DNA of 12,863 bases from CAZAIO01 sp964485235 (GTDB lineage Bacteria; Chloroflexota; Dehalococcoidia; GIF9; UBA5629). This document shows positions 4,532 to 12,756 of this stretch, one piece after another. Where the stretch lies: assembly GCA_964485235.1 (NCBI GenBank), contig CAZAIO010000076.1, forward strand, positions 1 to 12,863. The letters are read 5' to 3'. The notes below the pieces were generated by a model that saw only the letters and a list, made by a program, of their open reading frames with translations, had not been told where the DNA came from and ran no database searches. The stretch's first letter is position 1, and each line of letters begins with the position of its first letter. The position numbers were made by a program, and so were the translations under genes.

Positions 4532-7086
4532 TATAGCTTCGAATATTTATAGAATACCTTTTTAACCAGTTCCGCCGCGAATATATAGATCACGACGATA
4601 ACCAGCATCAACAAAATAAATAATGCGGGCAATTTAACAAAGCCAAACAAGGTCCCCAGTGGAGTATAAGGGATCGCAATTGTCAGGGTTGCGATTATCA
4701 AAGTAGCAGCCAAAAGATAATAGCTCGGCCTGCTTTTTAAGAAAAACCTGCGGCTTCGTATTACCAGCACCACCAGCGATGCCGATACTACTGACTCGAC
4801 AAACCAGCCCGTCCTGAACAGGTCCGTCCCGGCATGAAGGACATACAGCAACACTGCAAAGGTCAGATAGTCGAAAACCGAGCTCAGCAGCCCGAACGTC
4901 ATCATAAAATTCCTGATGAATTTTATATTCCAGCGTCTGGGCACGTCGACCATTTCATGGTCGACGTTATCGGTAGCAATAGTCATCTCAGGAAAATCGG
5001 TGAGCAGATTGGTGAGGAGGATTTGTTTGGGCAGGAGCGGAAGAAAAGACAGAAAAAGCGATGCACCTGCCATACTGAACATGTTTCCAAAATTAGCGCT
5101 CGTAGCCATGAACACGTATTTAAGAGTATTTGAAAACGTCATCCTCCCCGCACGCACACCCTGTGCCAGGACGCCCAGGTCCTTTTCCAGCAATACGATG
5201 TCAGCCGCATCTTTGGCGGCATCTACAGCGCTGTCAACCGAGATGCCGACATCTGCGCTGTGCAGTGCCGAAGCATCGTTGATCCCATCGCCGATATAGC
5301 CGACCACATTTCCTGCCTTCCTCATCGCAAGTATAATACGCTCTTTCTGATTTGGTTCAACTTCGGCAAATACGTCTATTTCATTGACCCTGCCGAGCAG
5401 TGCTTCGGCGCTCATTCTATGCAGGTCCGGACCGGCGAGTATTCGAGGGTCATGTATTCCTATCTGCTCGCTCACACTGGCAGCAACCAGCCGGTTATCT
5501 CCCGTAATAACCTTCAGGGAAACACCCAGCTGTTTCAACCGGCCCAGAGTCTCGATAATGCCGGGTTTGGGCGGATCGAACAGGACAATGAACCCCAGGA
5601 AGGTCATGCCTGATTCATGCTTTTTAGTGATAACCTGTTCCGAGCCGATAGCACGATACGCGACACCGAGCGTTCGATAACCCTTACTGCTCAGATCTTT
5701 AAAACGGTCTTTTACCCGTCCCCGTACTGTTTCCATATCCACAACAGAGCCGCCGGAAATCTCTGCGGAAGAACATACGGAGAGCATATTTTCCACAGCT
5801 CCCTTTGTTATCATCAGACTGGTCCCGTTATTCGAGACAAGAATACTGAGCCGTTTATCGATGAAATCATACGGCACTTCATCGAGTTTCCTGTAACCGG
5901 AAATATCAAACGGGCGATAGGCACGGATTGCTTCGTCAATCGGACTTGAAAAGCCTGTTTCATAAGAGGAATTGATATATGCATAGAGAACAACCTTTTC
6001 ACTTTCATTGCCGTCAATATCGACGGCAGAATAGACATGTACAGCCGCTTCCGTTAGCGTACCCGTTTTATCCGAACAGAGCACGTTCATACTGCCGAAA
6101 TCTTCAATAGAGGCGAGCCGCTTTACGATAACCTTCTCCACTGCCATACGTTTTGCACCGTGCGCAAGGTTTATACTGATGATTGCCGGTAAAAGCTGTG
6201 GAGTGAGTCCCACGGCCAGGGCTAAAGAAAAAAGAAAAGCCTCCAGCACGGGGCGGGAAAAGAAGACGTTAATAACGAAGACGGCTATAACAAGCACCAG
6301 CGTCACTTCCATAATCAGATACCCGAAACGCCGGATACTCCGTTCGAACTCAGTTTCCGGCGGCTTGAGCTTCAGGTGTTCGGAGACCTGACCGAATTCC
6401 GTTTGTTTACCGGTACGCACGACCACCGCGTTCGCAGTGCCGCTTACTACATGCGTCCCCATAAACAGGCAGTTCGTTCGCCGGTTGAGCGGCGTCTCCT
6501 GTGGTAAAGTTCCGGCAAGTTTTTCTACAGGGAAGGTCTCACCCGTCAATGTCGCCTCATTTAGAAATAGGTCCTTCGATTGCATTATCAGACAGTCGCC
6601 CGGGATAACATCACCGGCTTTCAACACGATTATATCTCCGGGAACGATCTCCTCGACAGGAATTTCAATCTGCTGTCCTTCCCGCATAACAGTTACGTTG
6701 ACCTGTACAAGCATCAGCAATTTCTTGATTGCATTGGTTGCGCCCCTTTCCTGCCAGAATTCCAGCAAGCCGCTTATCACTACTATCGCGAGTATGATCA
6801 CGGCATCAGTGGGATCACGCAGGAAAAATGACAGCACCGCGGCAAAAAGCAGGATAAGGATGATCGGGCTCTTGAACTGATTCAGAAGAAGCGTTAGAGT
6901 GTCCGATTTCTTCTTTGGTCTGAGGAGATTTGAGCCATACTGCTCTATGCGTGCTTTCGCTTCTTTATTCGTCAATCCATCAGGAGTAACGCGTAAATGC
7001 TTGAGCAATTCATCTACGGGGACGCTCCAGAACATCGTTTCTTTTTGGTACATCAGAACTCTCGCCCCTGAGAGACAGGCTCTCAT
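4531..7086 (-). CDS. mgtA: P-type ATPase of the magnesium-transporting (P3B, MgtA) type
   Basis: Inner-membrane ATP-driven cation pump, most like MgtA/MgtB Mg2+ importers. The 851 residues include a Cation-ATPase N-terminal domain (about 15-75), the TM1-2 pair (about 73-115), the actuator domain with TGET (181-184), TM3-4 (about 255-305), phosphorylation motif SDKTGTLT with D339, nucleotide-binding K428-G-A, TGDN (528-531), hinge GDGINDASALHSADVG (599-614), then TM5-10 (about 655-845). The TM4 motif is GLTPQLLP (293-300), where E. coli MgtA has Glu in place of Gln; the TM6 segment TNLLTD keeps Asn and Asp. The start is uncertain: ATGs at 7086, 7053 and 7035 are possible, none with an ideal ribosome site. 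No leader typical of enterobacterial mgtA is seen. Cation specificity is inferred from family only. Confidence 0.92.
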   Translation of the reverse strand: MRACLSGARVLMYQKETMFWSVPVDELLKHLRVTPDGLTNKEAKARIEQYGSNLLRPKKKSDTLTLLLNQFKSPIILILLFAAVLSFFLRDPTDAVIILAIVVISGLLEFWQERGATNAIKKLLMLVQVNVTVMREGQQIEIPVEEIVPGDIIVLKAGDVIPGDCLIMQSKDLFLNEATLTGETFPVEKLAGTLPQETPLNRRTNCLFMGTHVVSGTANAVVVRTGKQTEFGQVSEHLKLKPPETEFERSIRRFGYLIMEVTLVLVIAVFVINVFFSRPVLEAFLFSLALAVGLTPQLLPAIISINLAHGAKRMAVEKVIVKRLASIEDFGSMNVLCSDKTGTLTEAAVHVYSAVDIDGNESEKVVLYAYINSSYETGFSSPIDEAIRAYRPFDISGYRKLDEVPYDFIDKRLSILVSNNGTSLMITKGAVENMLSVCSSAEISGGSVVDMETVRGRVKDRFKDLSSKGYRTLGVAYRAIGSEQVITKKHESGMTFLGFIVLFDPPKPGIIETLGRLKQLGVSLKVITGDNRLVAASVSEQIGIHDPRILAGPDLHRMSAEALLGRVNEIDVFAEVEPNQKERIILAMRKAGNVVGYIGDGINDASALHSADVGISVDSAVDAAKDAADIVLLEKDLGVLAQGVRAGRMTFSNTLKYVFMATSANFGNMFSMAGASLFLSFLPLLPKQILLTNLLTDFPEMTIATDNVDHEMVDVPRRWNIKFIRNFMMTFGLLSSVFDYLTFAVLLYVLHAGTDLFRTGWFVESVVSASLVVLVIRSRRFFLKSRPSYYLLAATLIIATLTIAIPYTPLGTLFGFVKLPALFILLMLVIVVIYIFAAELVKKVFYKYSKL

Positions 7087-7370
7087 TCTCCGGATTTTCG
7101 AGCTTACCTCTGAATAAAATGCACGTTATTTTTTATTAAAAAATATTTTCTCATCTCAACGGTAAATTGGAAAGGGGTTATTGTATACCATTATCGCATA
7201 TTACTATTATTTCCGGAGATTTTATCGGGAGAAAATTCAAGGTCATCTCACTGATTCAACTTTTGCAAGTGTCAGTATACCCGTCCTGTCATTTCATTTG
7301 AGAACTTGTGACTACTTTTCACCAACGGGCTTTCAGGACACTTTAAATTGTACGGTAAAAAGGAAACCAT
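7087..7370. other. AT-rich intergenic spacer without recognisable gene
   Basis: Between the ATPase and flavodoxin genes. It holds a perfect inverted repeat ATTTTTT / AAAAAAT (7128-7134 and 7138-7144) close to the ATPase start, which could act as an UP-like or bent element. A plus-strand ORF runs through it but has no ribosome site or recognisable product. No strong promoter was found for the ATPase; a weak -10 (TAAAAT, 7219-7224, minus strand) is the best candidate. Confidence 0.5.
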
Positions 7371-7874
7371 TTAATTTTTACCGGACGTTTTCCCGATTTC
7401 CGACAGGAATTCTCCGGTGAATGAGACCGCTTTTTCCAGCTGGTGCTCCGCCAGCGGACCTTTCATTCCACCCTGTACTTCACATCGCAGGGTACCTCTA
7501 TACACGTTCAGCCCCTGCTCTTCAGCCACACGGTGCATAATCCCGGCAGCTCCGGGATAGAGCCATTTTTTACTTTTTTCCAGCTCAACAGGGTCTTTTG
7601 GTTCGGGACCGTAGGTATCGAAAACGGCAACAGGCTTTCCGGTAAAACCCTTCTTCTTCAGCTCTTTCAACACCTTCAAGGCCTTTCCGTCAGGTTTGGC
7701 CATCCGTGTGGGAGAGCCGATCATAACAAAATCGATGTCCTGCAGGTCCGGAAGCTTTTGACGGACATCCTGCACAATGGCTTCATGGTCCTGTGATGTG
7801 ATCTGCTGCGCTATGCTTTCTGCAACCAGTTTCGTGTTCCCGAAATGACTTCTGTATAAAACCAGTCCTTTCAT
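7371..7874 (-). CDS. Flavodoxin-family protein
   Basis: Single-domain FMN-binding electron carrier or quinone-reductase-like protein, 167 residues, cytoplasmic. The FMN phosphate loop S9-H-F-G-N-T14 follows the first strand KGLVLYRSHFGNTKLVAESIA. The flavin-ring loops are GSPTRMAKPDGK (53-64) and FDTYGPEPKD (85-94). A charged C-terminal helix follows. The start at 7874 is chosen because AGGGGTG lies just upstream and the protein then begins at the family's first strand; an upstream in-frame start would add an implausible basic tail. It resembles flavodoxin-like domains associated with flavodiiron proteins and rubredoxin systems, so a link to the oxygen and peroxide defence in this window is possible but not shown. 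It stands alone between two spacers. Confidence 0.88.
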   Translation of the reverse strand: MKGLVLYRSHFGNTKLVAESIAQQITSQDHEAIVQDVRQKLPDLQDIDFVMIGSPTRMAKPDGKALKVLKELKKKGFTGKPVAVFDTYGPEPKDPVELEKSKKWLYPGAAGIMHRVAEEQGLNVYRGTLRCEVQGGMKGPLAEHQLEKAVSFTGEFLSEIGKTSGKN

Positions 7875-7950
7875 TTTTTCACCCCTTTTTCGATCACGAC
7901 AGGTATTTTCCCTTTTTGTAATACTTCCCGGTCCGGCACGTTTCACCGGA

Positions 7951-7959
7951 ATTATATCA
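7951..7959 (-). promoter_or_regulatory. Extended -10 promoter of the flavodoxin gene
   Basis: TGATATAAT on the minus strand is a perfect extended -10 (TG, one base, TATAAT). Transcription from about 7944 would give a leader of about 70 bases to the ATG at 7874. That leader contains TCCGG...CCGGA, a short inverted repeat with a 9-base loop, directly after the start site. No clear -35. Confidence 0.5.
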
Positions 7960-7991
7960 TTGTCATATGTTCTCTATTTAACAAAATAAAT

Positions 7992-8084
7992 GGGAAATCG
8001 CACACAGCAAACATTTTACGAAAGCTGGATGCCAACAACTGTACGCAGGCTATTACCATGGCCCGCGAACTGCAACTGCTGTAA
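7992..8084 (+). pseudogene. Remnant of a LuxR-type helix-turn-helix C-terminus
   Basis: On the plus strand the frame ending in TAA (8082-8084) reads GKSHTANILRKLDANNCTQ then AITMARELQLL. This matches the C-terminal half of the LuxR/GerE DNA-binding domain (consensus VKSHxxNIxRKLGVxNRTQAVxxARELGLL), including recognition-helix end, linker, the R-T-Q turn (here C-T-Q) and the last dimerisation helix with its usual end LL-stop. Upstream in the same frame the sequence becomes unrelated within about ten codons and has no LTxREREVL or GxSNKEIA segment, no start and no ribosome site. So it is a broken relic and not a small gene. It lies between two minus-strand genes and may mark an old deletion or insertion boundary. 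Confidence 0.7.
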
Positions 8085-8125
8085 CAATTTCAGTCCTGTA
8101 TCAATTGTGGGAAGTAAGGCTGATC

Positions 8126-9718
8126 TTATTCTTTATTTGTCTCTTTAAATGACTTTCTTAATTCCGTTTTAAGTATCTTACCGGTAGCGTTCTTGGGCAA
8201 TGCCTCGATAAATTCTACCGATTTCGGTGCCTTGAACCGGCTCATGTTCTGCTTGCAATAGTCAATTATCTCTTCACACGTGCATGTAGTCCCCTGCTTT
8301 AGCGCGATCACTGCATGGACCCTTTCCACCCAGTATGTATCCGGGACACCGATAACCGCCGCCTCGCCCACGGCAGGATGCTGGTACAGCACCTCCTCAA
8401 CTTCTCTCGGGAAAACATGCTCGCCGCCGGTGATTATCATATCCTGTTTCCTGTCAGCTATAAACAGATACCCCTTCTCATCGAAATAACCCAGGTCGCG
8501 GGTATGCAACCAGCCTTCAATGAGCGTTTCACCGGTTTCCTTTGGCTTATGCCAGTATTCCTTCATCATTTCCCTGCTCTGTACGATAATCTCGCCAATT
8601 TCTCCGGGCGCGACGTCGTTACCGTTCTCGTCAACAATCCTGGTATGTACGCCTGCCACCGGTCGACCGCAGGAAACAAGCAGCTTTTGTTCTTCTTCTG
8701 TACCGTATACTACCTCATGGTCCTTTTGTGGCAAGCTGCAGATGAGAGGACCGCTTTCCGTTTGCCCGTATTGCTGGCAGAAAACCAGCCCGAATTTGTC
8801 TATTCCTTTTTTCAACAATGCGACCGGCATCGGCGAGCCGAGATAAGACACCCTTCGTAAACTGCTATGATCGTATCTATCCAGATCCGGCAAATTGAAG
8901 ATTGCCGCTAATGCAGTCGGTACCAATGCTATTATTGTGGCTTTCTCGTCCTGGATCGTCTGCATTACCTTTGCCGGTTCGAAGGCTTTCAAGAGAATAC
9001 TGGTGGCGCCGGCAAATAGAGAAACCTGAAAAAACTCTATCGCGGCGATATGGAACAATTGAAGCGATAGAATATTTTTATCGCTGGTGCTCACCGGCAG
9101 GGCGGACATATTCACCCTGGCGTTTTCTATTATTCTGCCTTGCGTATATAACGCACCTTTAGGGCGACCGGTGGTACCACTCGTATATACAATTATGACC
9201 GGATCAGCTTCTGTAACTTCCACATCCGGTTCTTCAACGGAATGAGCTTTCAGCAGGTCCTGTATATATAATGCTCCCTGAACAGCTTTATCAACACTTA
9301 TTATATGCTTCAGTTTCGGTAAGTTCGCACTTATTTGCTTCACCATGTCTACATGTTCGGATGCCAGAAAAACCGTGCTGGTATCGGAATAGTTAATAAG
9401 ATAATCAAGGTCATCGGCTGATAAACGGGTATTATAAGGGGAAACAATATACCCTCCTTTCATCGCGGCGCCGATAATATACGCATACTCCAGGCAATTC
9501 CAAGACAATACGCCGATCGTCTCTCCCTTTTTCAGTCCCAGTGACTGCAATGCACGTACAAGGCTGTTGACTTTTGCATTATATTCCGTGAAATTCACAT
9601 CCTGCCCGTCATAATTAAACGCGACATTGTCACCGATCAGCAGAGCGTGCCGGTAAATAATGTCGGCAAAAGTACCGATCGGATATCTGCTTAGCTCGGT
9701 TAAAACAGTCCTGATCAC
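8126..9718 (-). CDS. Acyl-CoA synthetase (ANL superfamily, AMP-forming)
   Basis: Activates a carboxylic acid to its CoA thioester through an acyl-adenylate; fatty, aromatic or other acid not determinable. 530 residues, normal length. Motifs: ATP P-loop YTSGTTGRPKG (178-188), YGQTESG (317-323), TRDLGYFDEKGY (407-417) with the AMP-ribose Asp D408, hinge DRKQDMI (422-428), GGEHVFPREVEE (431-442, more often GENVYP), and the catalytic lysine K514 in LPKNATGKILKTELR. The large N-terminal domain is about 1-425 and the mobile C-terminal domain about 426-530. The GTG start at 9718 has AGGGGG about 5 bases upstream. It sits downstream of the CoA transferase, 249 bases away, and probably has its own promoter. 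Confidence 0.95.
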   Translation of the reverse strand: MIRTVLTELSRYPIGTFADIIYRHALLIGDNVAFNYDGQDVNFTEYNAKVNSLVRALQSLGLKKGETIGVLSWNCLEYAYIIGAAMKGGYIVSPYNTRLSADDLDYLINYSDTSTVFLASEHVDMVKQISANLPKLKHIISVDKAVQGALYIQDLLKAHSVEEPDVEVTEADPVIIVYTSGTTGRPKGALYTQGRIIENARVNMSALPVSTSDKNILSLQLFHIAAIEFFQVSLFAGATSILLKAFEPAKVMQTIQDEKATIIALVPTALAAIFNLPDLDRYDHSSLRRVSYLGSPMPVALLKKGIDKFGLVFCQQYGQTESGPLICSLPQKDHEVVYGTEEEQKLLVSCGRPVAGVHTRIVDENGNDVAPGEIGEIIVQSREMMKEYWHKPKETGETLIEGWLHTRDLGYFDEKGYLFIADRKQDMIITGGEHVFPREVEEVLYQHPAVGEAAVIGVPDTYWVERVHAVIALKQGTTCTCEEIIDYCKQNMSRFKAPKSVEFIEALPKNATGKILKTELRKSFKETNKE

Positions 9719-9821
9719 TTTTCCCCCTTTTCTTTATTCATATGAAAAAGTTTACGTGTTTGACACCAGTCAATGGTTCCCGGTTTGAAATTAATGTAGA
9801 AATGCAGATGTATGCAAGTTT

Positions 9822-9850
9822 AACTAATATTATTTTAAAATACCTGTCAA
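9822..9850 (-). promoter_or_regulatory. Possible promoter of the acyl-CoA synthetase gene
   Basis: Perfect TTGACA -35 on the minus strand (9845-9850) in a very AT-rich stretch. The -10 is imperfect: TTAGTT at the 17-base spacing (9822-9827), or TATTAG at a 15-base spacing. It would leave a leader of about 100 bases. The 249-base spacer shows nothing else convincing; a plus-strand ORF within it lacks a ribosome site. Confidence 0.35.
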
Positions 9851-9967
9851 GATATAATATTCCAAGTCGAGATACTATAGTCCGCTGTCTTTTATGTTCT
9901 GTACGAAAAAACAGGACAGGATTTTACAAACTAAATGGAATATTTATACAGCAAGAATAGCCAGACC

Positions 9968-11176
9968 CTAACTATCGCCACCCGAAATTATCCCTTCTTC
10001 CTTTAACTGCTCTATTTCGCCGTTGTTCAATTTCAACAATGTTCTGAGCACATCTTCCGTATGAACTCCCGGATTCAATGGAGGAATGCCATCCACACAA
10101 GCTTCTGAGTTTGTAAAACGTAATGGAGAATTTAAAAACTTTACTTTACCGAGATCGGGGAGTTCGATCTCTTTCAGGTTTTCTCTATATTCGTATGTCG
10201 GGTCCGTTACAGTCTGCCCTACCGACATGACCGGTGCCGACAACATACGCCAGCTCTGTAATAGCGCAGCCACATCTGCAATTCTATTGTGCTCCGAAAG
10301 CCATTCTTCAATTATCTGTGTTATCTCGGCATTATTTTTTAACCGTGCCTCTTCCGAATTAAAACGGGGGTCGGTGTTCAATTCAGGTCTCCCCATCAAA
10401 TCGGTTAGTCGTTCCCATCCCACATTGGTACGCGCATTAATAGCTATATACCCTTCCTTCCCTTTGTAAATACCGAACGCCCCGGAGTCTGATATTATCC
10501 TGCCTGACCGCCGTACTTCTTGTTTACCGCCGGTAAGCGTGTAAAGCCCTACCGCCTGTTGAAGCGGTGCCAGGGCACAATCCAGCATGGCGATATCGAT
10601 ATATTCACCTTCGCCCGTGATGGTACGTCGATAGAGAGCGGCACATATTGCGCCGAATGCATTCAGGGCAGCCAGCACATCGGTGACCGGAAATCCTACT
10701 AAAGATGGATTGTCCAGCTCCCCGGTAAGATTAAAAATCCCGCTCTCAGCCTGTATTGAAAGATCGGCAGCCATTAACTCGGATTTGGTTCCGGTCTGCC
10801 CGTATCCGGAAATAGAGCACATAATAATGGCCGGGTTTACTTTTTGAAGCGATTTATAATCGAGACCAAAACCTTTCATAACGCGTGGACGATAATTCTC
10901 CACCACTACATCGCATTGCTCTATCAATTTAAGAACCAGTTCCTGTGATTTTTCATTTTTTAAATCTACGACAACGCTCTTTTTACCACAATGGTTGTAT
11001 AAAAATTCGATACTGTATCCTTTATAATAATGGGGGTTCGTCCTGTTAACTTTACCACCCGGTTTTTCTATACAAATTACTTCGCAACCGCAATCTGCAA
11101 GATATCGCGTACAAAAAGGACCGGCCAATGCATCAGTGAAGTCCAGAACCCTGATACCATCTAATATTTTCCCCAT
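9968..11176 (-). CDS. Class III CoA transferase (CaiB/BaiF family)
   Basis: Moves CoA between acids, or within one molecule, through an aspartyl-CoA anhydride intermediate; cytoplasmic, usually an interlocked dimer. At 402 residues it has the family's length. Features: N-terminal LDGIRVLDFTDALAGPFCTRYLADCG with the CoA-binding Rossmann-like fold, VVENYRPRVMKGFGLDY (91-107), SGYGQTG (123-129), the catalytic aspartate D138 in the conserved AADLSIQAESG (136-146), GEGEYIDIAMLD (188-199) and GRPELNTDPRF (262-272). The ATG at 11176 has AGGAG 7 bases upstream. It lies between a double-hotdog dehydratase-like gene and an acyl-CoA synthetase; it may charge the substrate of the former. CaiB-type enzymes act on carnitine, oxalate, succinate, mesaconate or aromatic acids, and the partner acid here is unknown. 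Confidence 0.95.
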   Translation of the reverse strand: MGKILDGIRVLDFTDALAGPFCTRYLADCGCEVICIEKPGGKVNRTNPHYYKGYSIEFLYNHCGKKSVVVDLKNEKSQELVLKLIEQCDVVVENYRPRVMKGFGLDYKSLQKVNPAIIMCSISGYGQTGTKSELMAADLSIQAESGIFNLTGELDNPSLVGFPVTDVLAALNAFGAICAALYRRTITGEGEYIDIAMLDCALAPLQQAVGLYTLTGGKQEVRRSGRIISDSGAFGIYKGKEGYIAINARTNVGWERLTDLMGRPELNTDPRFNSEEARLKNNAEITQIIEEWLSEHNRIADVAALLQSWRMLSAPVMSVGQTVTDPTYEYRENLKEIELPDLGKVKFLNSPLRFTNSEACVDGIPPLNPGVHTEDVLRTLLKLNNGEIEQLKEEGIISGGDS

Positions 11177-11286
11177 TATAGTTCTCCTTACAAAATTCGT
11201 ATCTACTACAGCTTTATTTAATTCAAGCGCTATTGAAAAAACAGTAAAGCCCTTTTATTCATCGTATATTTACATGGAAAATTGAA

Positions 11287-11307
11287 ACCGGCTACACTAT
11301 TGCCGGT
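11287..11307 (-). terminator. Probable terminator after the double-hotdog gene
   Basis: Perfect 6-bp stem ACCGGC / GCCGGT with a 9-base loop (11293-11301). On the minus strand the outer arms AATTG and CAATT extend it to 11 bp with a 2-base bulge, followed by TTTTCC. It lies about 40 bases after the stop of the gene ending at 11348. It suggests the CoA transferase is transcribed separately. Confidence 0.55.
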
Positions 11308-11347
11308 CAATTCCCATGCTTACTTTCATCTGTTATTAAATCAATGT

Positions 11348-12574
11348 TTATTCCAACTTGGCCAGAAGTTTCACGGTAGCTTTAGCGATGGTACATTTCA
11401 GCCCGGTAAAAATATTCTCAGACCATGCATCGATATCTACCAGATGTTCCCCGTTTTCGACATATTTTCTGACGACCTTTCCTTTTAACCACAGAGTCTC
11501 TCCGTGAAACCAAAGTCCCCGATGTTCGCAATACAGCCTTTTTACAAATCCGTCATCTCCCATCCAGTTCGACAGAAGGTGTCCCAGTATACCTTCGTTT
11601 TGACGACCTGCCGAATGTGCATAGGGCACCCCCATAACCTGAGCCATTTTATCCAGGTAATGCCAGTCAATCTGCAAATGATGTTCTCCTGTTTCAGGAT
11701 CAATAAGAGCCCTCCCCAGATGATATCTGAGCACTTTCCATTTAAGTGCAAAAGCCATGCTGTATCCCCCTACACCTACATATGAAACAATATCGGAAAC
11801 ATCGAGCGGGCCTTTGATAAGCGGTTTAAGCTCATCACTTTCATTGACATCGTCCCACCATCGAATCTCGGCACCTCGCCTGTTTTTTCCATCCAGCTCT
11901 TCCTCATAGGCATTGTGAATGATATCAAGCTCATCTTGATTATAGCGGTGTCGTTCCCTTCCCTCGTACGTCTGTTTCTCTGTGGCATTTTTCAAACCCG
12001 GCCGCGTCGCCATTATCACTTCATTGGCAGTACATGTTGCAGCTAATTCCTCACGCTGATTAAAATACGATCTTTGATTTTTACGAATGAACAACCTGTA
12101 CGGTTTATCCGGTACATTCTTTTCCTCTATTCCAAGATATTTATTAACCACTCTGAATTTATCTCCGGGACGTATCACTTTATAAGCCACGTGTTCGGTC
12201 CCTCCGTGTAATGCATTCCATCCCGGGATATTAGCTTTTTCGGGAAAATACCCTCCCCACGCGATGATACTTGCAAATGTCGGAGGAGCGATCATCGTCC
12301 CATGCAACGAATTTCGACCATAGGCCGGATCGTGAAAGAGGGGATCGGGATTGCCGATAGCATTTGCAAAACGTCTTATAAACTCCTCGGTTACTATCGT
12401 TTCATTAACAGGAAAAGTGTAGGCCGTATCCCACTCCCGAGCCACTGCGCTTAACTTGCCTGCGTTTGCTTTATCTTTCTTTACCTGTTCTTCAATGGCA
12501 TCATTCCATTCGTCCATTGACATTGTTCCGTCTTCCCACCTGCGCCTCATTTCTTCAGGACTATAATTACTCAT
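11348..12574 (-). CDS. Double-hotdog acyl dehydratase-like protein (FAS1-like plus MaoC-like domains)
   Basis: 408-residue protein of the MaoC/FAS1-dehydratase group, which hydrates enoyl-CoAs or dehydrates 3-hydroxyacyl-CoAs in a double-hotdog fold. After a charged, helical N-terminal 45 residues, the first hotdog (about 50-190) has GNPDPLFHDPAYG (74-86) and APPTFASIIAWGG (96-108), typical of FAS1-like N-terminal domains. The second (about 250-408) has GPLDVSDIVSYVGVGGY, DWHYLDKMAQVMGVP and a C-terminal strand set ETLWLKGKVVRKY...VDIDAWSENIFTG. In the first domain the positions of the R-hydratase Asp and His appear to be Asn75 and Phe80, and I see no clear D-x(4)-H motif in the second, so the active site may differ. 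The ATG at 12574 has GGGAGG close upstream. Neighbours are an aldehyde dehydrogenase and a CoA transferase. Confidence 0.85.
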   Translation of the reverse strand: MSNYSPEEMRRRWEDGTMSMDEWNDAIEEQVKKDKANAGKLSAVAREWDTAYTFPVNETIVTEEFIRRFANAIGNPDPLFHDPAYGRNSLHGTMIAPPTFASIIAWGGYFPEKANIPGWNALHGGTEHVAYKVIRPGDKFRVVNKYLGIEEKNVPDKPYRLFIRKNQRSYFNQREELAATCTANEVIMATRPGLKNATEKQTYEGRERHRYNQDELDIIHNAYEEELDGKNRRGAEIRWWDDVNESDELKPLIKGPLDVSDIVSYVGVGGYSMAFALKWKVLRYHLGRALIDPETGEHHLQIDWHYLDKMAQVMGVPYAHSAGRQNEGILGHLLSNWMGDDGFVKRLYCEHRGLWFHGETLWLKGKVVRKYVENGEHLVDIDAWSENIFTGLKCTIAKATVKLLAKLE

Positions 12575-12756
12575 TGTCTACCTCCCGATATCTAAAACTG
12601 TGAACTTACTGCTCTGAACTTTTATTCACAATCGGCACCAGTATCGTAAGGACCTGTTTCACCGGCAATTTATAAACAACCGCTATAAATCTCAGGCCCT
12701 TTATCTCTTATTTCTCCTGCTATTCAGAATTATCGTAAGTCCTTATTTTTTAATAA

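Noticed and set aside
4350..4565. Plus-strand 71-codon ORF downstream of the P-type ATPase
   Set aside because: It overlaps the ATPase end antisense, lacks a ribosome site and resembles no family.
7181..7420. Plus-strand 79-codon ORF in the spacer next to the flavodoxin gene
   Set aside because: No ribosome site and no recognisable domain; it runs into the 3' end of the flavodoxin gene.
9719..9740. Eight-codon leader ORF (MNKEKGEK) whose stop overlaps the synthetase GTG
   Set aside because: It is made of the purine-rich ribosome site itself and has no ribosome site of its own.
9742..9960. Plus-strand 72-codon ORF filling the spacer between synthetase and CoA transferase genes
   Set aside because: No ribosome site, AT-rich composition, no recognisable product, and it overlaps a plausible minus-strand promoter.
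2650..11307. Recurring ACCGGT/CCGGT stems at several gene ends, as in DNA-uptake-sequence terminators
   Set aside because: CCGG-containing words are common throughout coding regions here and the copies share only 5-6 bases, so no defined repeat can be claimed.
12642..12739. Direct repeat TATCGTAAG at 12642-12650 and 12731-12739
   Set aside because: Only 9 identical bases, two copies 89 bases apart, with no palindrome or promoter arrangement; likely chance.
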